41,898 nt of DNA, from NCBI GenBank assembly GCA_028823415.1, contig JAPKBL010000036.1, forward strand, positions 1 through 41,898. The letters run 5' to 3'. Source of the DNA: Mariniblastus sp. (GTDB taxonomy: Bacteria > Planctomycetota > Planctomycetia > Pirellulales > Pirellulaceae). Positions 37,002 to 41,898 of this stretch are shown here, one piece after another (positions within the stretch are counted from its first letter, which is position 1; every line of letters begins with the position of its first letter). The position numbers were made by a program, and so were the translations under genes. A model generated the notes under the pieces. It searched no databases. It was not told the DNA's origin and saw only the letters and a program-made list of their open reading frames with translations.

Positions 37002-39374
37002 TCAATCTTCAACGTTGATTTTAATTTCAAAATCGTAAGAAAGATAAATGTCACCCGTTTTGACCAGGGAGCGACACAGCGTCTCGAAGCTCGGTTTGTA
37101 ATTGACTTCGAATTTTTTTTCCTTGCCGTTATGATTCAGTGTGATCTGAATTGGTTTTTTCGGATCATCGATCAAACGGCTGTCAAGAAAGATAGAAAAC
37201 GAACTGAGGTTTTCAGTTTTTACCAGAATTTGATTACCGTTAATTTCGGCATCGATCAACTGACCTCGCTGGGGTGAATCGGTGGCCAACCAGAAAAAAC
37301 GATCAACGACTGAGTCGGTCATTTGCCAAGTGACATGCCGCGGTGCGGCGTTCCGCTGGTAATCGTACATTTCCCCGATCATGTCGCGGTCGGGTAGTCC
37401 GCCGTGGCCGAATCCGGGCTTGTACATAAATTCAACATTATCGTAGCCGAGTTCTTTAATTTCTTTGGCGAACTGTTCGCATCGCTCTCTTCTTCCATAG
37501 GCGGTATCCCCCTCGCCGACCATGAATGAAAAACGAGTGTTGCGAAGGGTTTTGGCGGTCGTCTGACCGCCCGTTGGTGCGGCCGCACTCGCGTGAATTG
37601 CAGCAAATCGATACGGTATTTTTGGGCCGATTGAAAAAGCACCGTAGCCGCCATGCGAATAGCCCATGATGAACACCTTGTTTGGATCAACGTCGCCGAA
37701 CGCCATAAACTGGCGAATTAGATTTTCGATCAATGGATAAACATAATCGTCGTAAAATCCATTCCAAGTATTGTTGGGCGCCCGCAAGGCGAGGTATTTA
37801 TAACCGGTCACCTGTTTTTGGTCTTTGTAATAAATCTGCATGTGTCGCCACTGACTGTCATTCAGTTCTTGCGGCGCTCCGCCTCCGCCATGCATCGCAA
37901 TAAAGAGAGGCCAGCCATTTGCCGGCCGCTTGCCAACGGTCTTGATTGTGTAGGGGCTGAGATGATTCTTGAAAGTCACCTGGTTTTTATCAAAATCAGA
38001 TTTGCCGCGGCGGCTTGCTGGCGAGGCAAGGTATTGCTCCCAAGCGAGTTGTCGGGCAGCCGCCGGTTTTTCTCTTAGTAATTGGTCAATCGATTCGACT
38101 TCCGTCTCACCAAAGAATTTATCGGCCGCCGATTTTATCATCGATTTTTCAGTCGAAGAGAGCTTGCCAGAAGAATCATCCTGATTCGGCATCCTCAGTT
38201 CAACCAGTTGATTGCCGTTTTGATTTGTTTTTAACTCGTGAGTCAGTATCGTTTCTGCTTGTGATATTCGTAGTCGATAGGTTTTCCCTGGGGCTAAGCG
38301 AAATGAAAGCATGTCATTCATATCGGCTGTACCTGCTTTGGTTGTACCCGACTCGACCGCGGCGAGTGTTTTTGAATCGAGCACTTCAACGTTGACAATT
38401 TCTCGTTGGGATTTGTCTCCGTTCCAGACTCTCACCATCACGTCGACGGCAGTCCTGACAGGAGTTGTTGTTTTCGGGATGTAGCGGCGAGTAACATTCT
38501 CGGCGAAAACACGTTTTTCAGGTGACCAGACCATCGGAAAGGCTGTCTCGGTTTTCTGAAAACTGGCTGCGTAGATGGAGTGTAGTTTTGAATCCGGGTC
38601 CGCGAGTGCGGCATCCCCTTGAAACCAGGTTCGGTTAAGGCCCTGTGGATTGTGCTCGGCGGCTCCTGTAAATTGCCACCCATCGTCCCACACTTCGACC
38701 CACGTGTGATTGCCGTTTTTATTTTTCCAGCTGGGAATGCCCGCCAGTCGAGCCGGTACACCGACGCTCCGGCATGCATCGGCTAGTAAAATGGAAAGAC
38801 CAGTACAGGATGCCAGTCCCTGCTCGATACTCTCTTTGGGACTCTGATTGGCGCGTTTTCTCGCGGTGGAGTATTTGACTGACAGTTGGCCGAAAATAGT
38901 GGCATTGATTTTTTGAGCTGCTTCACCTGGTGTTTTACAGTTAGCGATAATGGGCTGGCAGAGTTTGAAAAAATCTTCTCGCCAGGGATCGCGAGGCTCA
39001 TCAATGTTGGCGTAAGGCAGAACATTGTTTAAGAATAGTTGATCCGAAATATCCCAAGGCGCGGCTTCCCGGGCCTGATAGGCCAGTCGAATGTTGGTCA
39101 ACAGAAATTCTGCAGTGAGATTTTGCAAATCGTATTGGGGCATGTTCATCAGCAAAAACTCTAACGCTTGCCGATGTTCTTGAGGAACTGTTTTGATTGC
39201 TTTTCGCAATTCATCTCGATTATTCCCGGCCTGCTGAATTCGCGATTCAAGCAGGGCTGTTTTGTCGATCGAACCCTCGCTCAATTCAAGTGTCTGTGCG
39301 AAGGATGTCGAGATAAAAACCCCAAGCGTCAACCCAAAAAAGAATCCAAATTTGATGATCGATGCAGTCTTCAT
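37002..39374 (-). CDS. Secreted fusion of transglutaminase-like domain and alpha/beta-hydrolase (esterase)
   Basis: The 790-residue protein has a signal peptide (about 26 residues, FFFGLTLGVFISTSFAQ). Residues 150-255 form a transglutaminase-like domain: catalytic C190 in GLASCTGLSILLADACRSVGVPARLAG, H223 in GNHTWVEVWDDGWQFTGAAEHNP. The usual aspartate of the third position is not in a clear VDP motif; the family-specific GAAExNP replaces it. A beta linker follows. From about residue 470 an esterase domain appears: HGGGG (495-499, oxyanion), nucleophile S573 in GYSHGGYG, D623 in VGEGDTAYG, H657 in GFGHGG. The C-terminal 110 residues are beta-rich. Both active sites look complete. The joint function may be peptide or polymer breakdown at the surface. 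Confidence 0.88.
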   Translation of the reverse strand: MKTASIIKFGFFFGLTLGVFISTSFAQTLELSEGSIDKTALLESRIQQAGNNRDELRKAIKTVPQEHRQALEFLLMNMPQYDLQNLTAEFLLTNIRLAYQAREAAPWDISDQLFLNNVLPYANIDEPRDPWREDFFKLCQPIIANCKTPGEAAQKINATIFGQLSVKYSTARKRANQSPKESIEQGLASCTGLSILLADACRSVGVPARLAGIPSWKNKNGNHTWVEVWDDGWQFTGAAEHNPQGLNRTWFQGDAALADPDSKLHSIYAASFQKTETAFPMVWSPEKRVFAENVTRRYIPKTTTPVRTAVDVMVRVWNGDKSQREIVNVEVLDSKTLAAVESGTTKAGTADMNDMLSFRLAPGKTYRLRISQAETILTHELKTNQNGNQLVELRMPNQDDSSGKLSSTEKSMIKSAADKFFGETEVESIDQLLREKPAAARQLAWEQYLASPASRRGKSDFDKNQVTFKNHLSPYTIKTVGKRPANGWPLFIAMHGGGGAPQELNDSQWRHMQIYYKDQKQVTGYKYLALRAPNNTWNGFYDDYVYPLIENLIRQFMAFGDVDPNKVFIMGYSHGGYGAFSIGPKIPYRFAAIHASAAAPTGGQTTAKTLRNTRFSFMVGEGDTAYGRRERCEQFAKEIKELGYDNVEFMYKPGFGHGGLPDRDMIGEMYDYQRNAAPRHVTWQMTDSVVDRFFWLATDSPQRGQLIDAEINGNQILVKTENLSSFSIFLDSRLIDDPKKPIQITLNHNGKEKKFEVNYKPSFETLCRSLVKTGDIYLSYDFEIKINVED

Positions 39375-39605
39375 AAGAATTCCAGTGACTAAGGTTTCTC
39401 AAAAACAGGGTTTGTGGTTGCGCGCTTTCGTCAGAACGGACTACTTCAAGATTAACACGTTTCACGGTTAAGCAACATTGTGAGAGTGTGTTATCAATGC
39501 TGATTCTGGCAATTACAAATCACAATGGTGTGCATGATTACTTATAAGTCAAATATGCGTTATATTTACGCGCCGATTCATACAAGCTAATACACCGGAA
39601 ATTCA

Positions 39606-40709
39606 ATGAAAATTGCCCGCATTTCTGCATATCAAGTCGATCTCCCTTTGAAAGAGGGCAGCTATAAGTGGTCCGGCGGCAAGTCGGTTGATGTTTTCGA
39701 CAGCACCGTTGTTGAGGTCGAGACGGACACTGGACTTGTTGGTTACGGAGAAGTTTGTCCGCTGGGGCCATTTTATTTACCTGCCTATGGTCCGGGGGTG
39801 CGGGTAGGAATCAAGGAACTGGCGCCGCACCTGATCGGAATGAACGCCACTGACTTGGGGCCGCTTAATCGAATGATGGACGCGGCTTTAAAGGGGCATG
39901 CGTACGTCAAATCGGGCATCGATATGGCATGCTGGGATCTTCTCGGGAAATCCACCGGTAAAAGTGTCTGTGACTTAATGGGTGGCAAGTACGGTGAAGA
40001 TTTTGTTCTCTATCGTGCCATTTCCCAGCAGGCCCCCGAAGCGATGGCCGCCAATGTCGCAGACTATCGGGCTGAAGGCTATCGCCGTTTTCAATTGAAA
40101 GTCGGTGGTGATCCGGATGTCGATATTGAACGCATCCGACAGGTGGCGGCGGAAATGCAGTCGGGAGAAAAATTGGTCGCCGATGCCAATACAGGTTGGT
40201 TAATGCACGAAGCGGCCCGCGTGGTTCGGGCGGTACGCGATTTAGATGTCTACATTGAACAGCCTTGTTTGTCCTACGAGGAATGTTTGTCAATTCGAAA
40301 ACGCACAGACCACCCGTTTGTGATGGATGAATCAATTCACGGAATGCCGGAATTACTACGAGCCAGCCACGATCAGGCGATGGATGTGGTGAATATAAAA
40401 ATCAGTAAGTTTGGCGGATTAACAAAGGCAAAACTGGCTCGTGATCTGTGCATTTCGCTTGGCGTAGCAATGACGCTAGAAGACAGTTGGGGAGGAGATA
40501 TTATCACCGCGGCAATCGCTTCTATCGCCCACAGTACACCTACCGATTTATTGTTTACCTCCACCGATTTTAATAGCTACGGCACCGTCAGTATCGCTGA
40601 GGGTGCGCCCCAACGTGTTAACGGTCGGCTATCTGCCTCCGACGCTCCTGGGCTTGGTGTTCAGCCCCGAATGCAGATTCTGGGCGATAAAGTTCTGGAG
40701 GTTTCTTAA
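39606..40709 (+). CDS. Enolase-superfamily enzyme, mandelate racemase/muconate lactonizing type, hydroxyproline-related candidate
   Basis: The enzymes abstract a proton next to a carboxylate, with a divalent metal. The 367-residue chain has the capping domain ([38 protein letters not shown]) and the barrel with catalytic lysines K165 (QLKVGG) and K265 ([11 protein letters not shown]). Metal ligands are D193 (VADANTGW), E218 (YIEQPC) and D241 (MDESIHG). The spacing of lysines and the [25 protein letters not shown] stretch resemble cis-3-hydroxy-L-proline dehydratases and hydroxyproline betaine epimerases more than mandelate racemase. The subfunction is inferred from memory of these sequences and is moderately sure. 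It is monocistronic, with a stem-loop at its end. Confidence 0.85.
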   Translation: MKIARISAYQVDLPLKEGSYKWSGGKSVDVFDSTVVEVETDTGLVGYGEVCPLGPFYLPAYGPGVRVGIKELAPHLIGMNATDLGPLNRMMDAALKGHAYVKSGIDMACWDLLGKSTGKSVCDLMGGKYGEDFVLYRAISQQAPEAMAANVADYRAEGYRRFQLKVGGDPDVDIERIRQVAAEMQSGEKLVADANTGWLMHEAARVVRAVRDLDVYIEQPCLSYEECLSIRKRTDHPFVMDESIHGMPELLRASHDQAMDVVNIKISKFGGLTKAKLARDLCISLGVAMTLEDSWGGDIITAAIASIAHSTPTDLLFTSTDFNSYGTVSIAEGAPQRVNGRLSASDAPGLGVQPRMQILGDKVLEVS

Positions 40710-40723
40710 TTTAGAAGAAACCT
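40699..40723. terminator. Stem-loop at the end of the enolase-superfamily gene
   Basis: AGGTTTCTT (40699-40707) pairs perfectly with AAGAAACCT (40715-40723) around a 7-base loop, and includes the stop codon. No T run follows on the plus strand, so it is not a classic intrinsic terminator, but it lies between two convergent genes and may slow transcription or protect the mRNA end. Confidence 0.35.
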
Positions 40724-40739
40724 AATCTTAAAATATTAT

Positions 40740-41528
40740 TTAATATTCGAATTGCACGGGGTCGATGTCGAAATATTCACGAAGCAGGTCGTAGACATCC
40801 GGCAGTTTCTGTTGGAGCCGACCTGGAGAATCGAAGAAATTTTCTCCACTGACCGCAAAGAATTCGGCTAAGTTAGTTGCCGCATAACCATCAATTCGAA
40901 GTTCGCGCCCAGAATCAAGTTCGTCGTTTAGTTCATTGAATCGTCGACGAAACACGATTTCCCATCGCTGCCGAAGGGGTTCAGATGGGATGATCGGCAT
41001 GCCCCCCATTTCACCGTCGAGCCCGTCGATATGATGGATGAACTCGTGAATGATTACGTTCCGTCCATCCCCCGGTTGGCGTGATCCTCTGAGCGCGTCC
41101 CGCCACGAAAAGACCAGCGGCCCGCCTTGCCATGCTAGGCCCGAATAATAGGCTGTTTCGTGACTTACGAGTCGTCCCTGTTGAACGGCCCGATTTTCAA
41201 TGAGATCGGGATGCACCAAAATGGTCGAGACACGATCAAAATAAAAGGGCTCCTCCAGTCCCAGAGTCAGCAGTGCGGCTGTTGCAGAGATGGTGAGCTT
41301 TACCTCGTCGGTGATCTCGAAACCTTTTACGGCTTCCCATGATTTTTCCGCCACCATGACCGCAGAGCATTGGAGGATTCGTTGTTGCTGGGCTGGAGAT
41401 AAGGACGAATATTGCCACACGTTGTTCGTAATGATCTCCACCCAAAGGTCGGAAAAAGGGCGGTTGAGCAATCGCTGCCTTCGACGGTTTTTAAAAAAAG
41501 AAAACAAACACAAGTCCGAATAAAACAA
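40740..41528 (-). CDS. mtfA: MtfA-like zinc peptidase
   Basis: MtfA is a soluble zinc metallopeptidase; in E. coli it binds and inactivates the Mlc (DgsA) repressor of the glucose phosphotransferase system. The 262-residue protein has the zinc motif HEFIHHIDGLDGEMGG, preceded by VFSWRDALRGS and NVIIHEF, with the further conserved DGYAATNLAEFFAVSGENFF that brings the third ligand. The order and spacing match E. coli MtfA along the chain. The start is a TTG at 41528; the first 20 residues (LCLFSFFKNRRRQRLL) are not conserved. In planctomycetes, an Mlc target is not obvious, so the natural substrate is unknown. The gene converges with the enolase-superfamily gene. Confidence 0.87.
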   Translation of the reverse strand: MFYSDLCLFSFFKNRRRQRLLNRPFSDLWVEIITNNVWQYSSLSPAQQQRILQCSAVMVAEKSWEAVKGFEITDEVKLTISATAALLTLGLEEPFYFDRVSTILVHPDLIENRAVQQGRLVSHETAYYSGLAWQGGPLVFSWRDALRGSRQPGDGRNVIIHEFIHHIDGLDGEMGGMPIIPSEPLRQRWEIVFRRRFNELNDELDSGRELRIDGYAATNLAEFFAVSGENFFDSPGRLQQKLPDVYDLLREYFDIDPVQFEY

Positions 41529-41640
41529 AGAGTTAGAAACTGGGAAAAAGACAGGTTTGCACAGCGAGATCGCTGGTGGTTTGCAAAGCTCAAACGAGGC
41601 AGGACGCTTCTAATTTAACGCATGTGACAAAATATGAGAC

Positions 41641-41699
41641 TTGCCCATTGTCGGTCAATGTTGGACATTTGTCGAATGAGACTGACCTCGGGCAATTTT
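41641..41699 (+). other. Possible structured leader upstream of Tat-signal gene
   Basis: TTGCCC (41641-41646) pairs with GGGCAA (41690-41695), and inside it GGTCA (41653-41657) pairs with TGACC (41683-41687); four T residues follow. It lies about 90 bases before the ATG at 41790, in a 261-base gap with no gene. It could be a leader structure, an early terminator, or chance pairing. No known riboswitch consensus was recognised. Confidence 0.25.
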
Positions 41700-41789
41700 A
41701 CTGCGGCAGTTTTTCTGCAAAAACTGGCAACCTCTGGGTGAATCAAGTAACCTTGGATCAGTTCGACGTATTCAACTTTGAAAAATAAA

Positions 41790-41898
41790 ATGAAACCATC
41801 GATTATTTTGCCTCCACGACGTCAGTTCATACGCCGTTCATTGGCAGGCGTTGGCGTGATTGCCGCAACTGTGTTATTCGAAAGACCAGGTTTGTTTG
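41790..41898 (+). CDS. N-terminus of a Tat-exported protein (partial)
   Basis: Thirty-six residues are visible before the window ends, starting with ATG at 41790. The sequence carries the twin-arginine motif RRQFIRRSLAGVGVIAA, followed by a hydrophobic stretch, so the product is exported folded by the Tat system. The ending LFERPGLF is reminiscent of signal peptides of planctomycete intradiol-dioxygenase-like or DUF1501-type proteins, but the mature part is outside the window and the family cannot be named. Confidence 0.7.
   Translation, partial: MKPSIILPPRRQFIRRSLAGVGVIAATVLFERPGLF

Noticed and set aside
41576-41788. 70-residue plus frame before the Tat-signal gene
   Set aside because: It has no ribosome site or known pattern, and the stretch carries RNA-like pairing instead.

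Overview
The window looks like a piece of a Planctomycetota chromosome, probably from the Pirellulales. This rests on family content: the gene order dnaA-dnaN-dciA-gyrB with a short, divergent DnaA, an HRDIKPSN serine/threonine kinase with a C-terminal membrane anchor, secreted proteins of planctomycete style, DUF11-type repeats, a HemQ-like chlorite dismutase, a BlaI-type regulator, a MocA/PhyH pair and a DUF255 thioredoxin. The lineage is inferred from families, not from a marker gene search. Many genes lack a clear Shine-Dalgarno sequence or start with TTG or GTG. Several convergent pairs touch or overlap at their stop codons, so the region is compact. I saw no rRNA, tRNA, CRISPR array or insertion sequence.

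Layout. 1-1119 (minus): the end of a very acidic repeat protein, translationally coupled to scpB. 1377-3274 (plus): a membrane-anchored protein overlapping a cysteine desulfurase. 3295-7074 (minus): a three-gene glycan module of methyltransferase, GtrB-like GT2 and a polytopic GT-C-like protein. 7612-13166 (plus): the replication block dnaA, a candidate oriC, dnaN, dciA and gyrB. Gene orientation switches from minus to plus at dnaA, as expected near an origin. 13167-17934: a DinB-like protein, a Ser/Thr kinase and two secreted proteins, closed by a near-perfect intrinsic terminator. 18058-21114 (minus): HemQ-like protein and a prolyl oligopeptidase. 21428-25893: a small conserved-domain protein, a DUF11 repeat protein, an orphan BlaI-like repressor and a secreted multidomain protein. 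26026-29597 (plus): a shortened RecQ, a PhyH dioxygenase and a Gfo/Idh/MocA oxidoreductase. 29625-33706: a WalJ-like metallo-hydrolase, a GT2 enzyme and a double-length PheA. 34300-39374 (minus): Nudix, DUF255 lipoprotein and a transglutaminase-esterase fusion. 39606-41898: an enolase-superfamily dehydratase/epimerase, an MtfA-like zinc peptidase and the start of a Tat-exported protein.

The most striking object is the 742-residue PheA at 31478-33706. It holds two complete chorismate mutase-prephenate dehydratase-ACT modules in one chain. The two copies have decayed in complementary ways. Copy 1 lost most chorismate mutase residues but keeps the arginine that an AroQ protomer donates to its partner, and it keeps an intact dehydratase signature. 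Copy 2 lost that arginine and one dehydratase asparagine but keeps the rest of the mutase site. This suggests a one-chain pseudo-heterodimer with divided labour, which should be tested.
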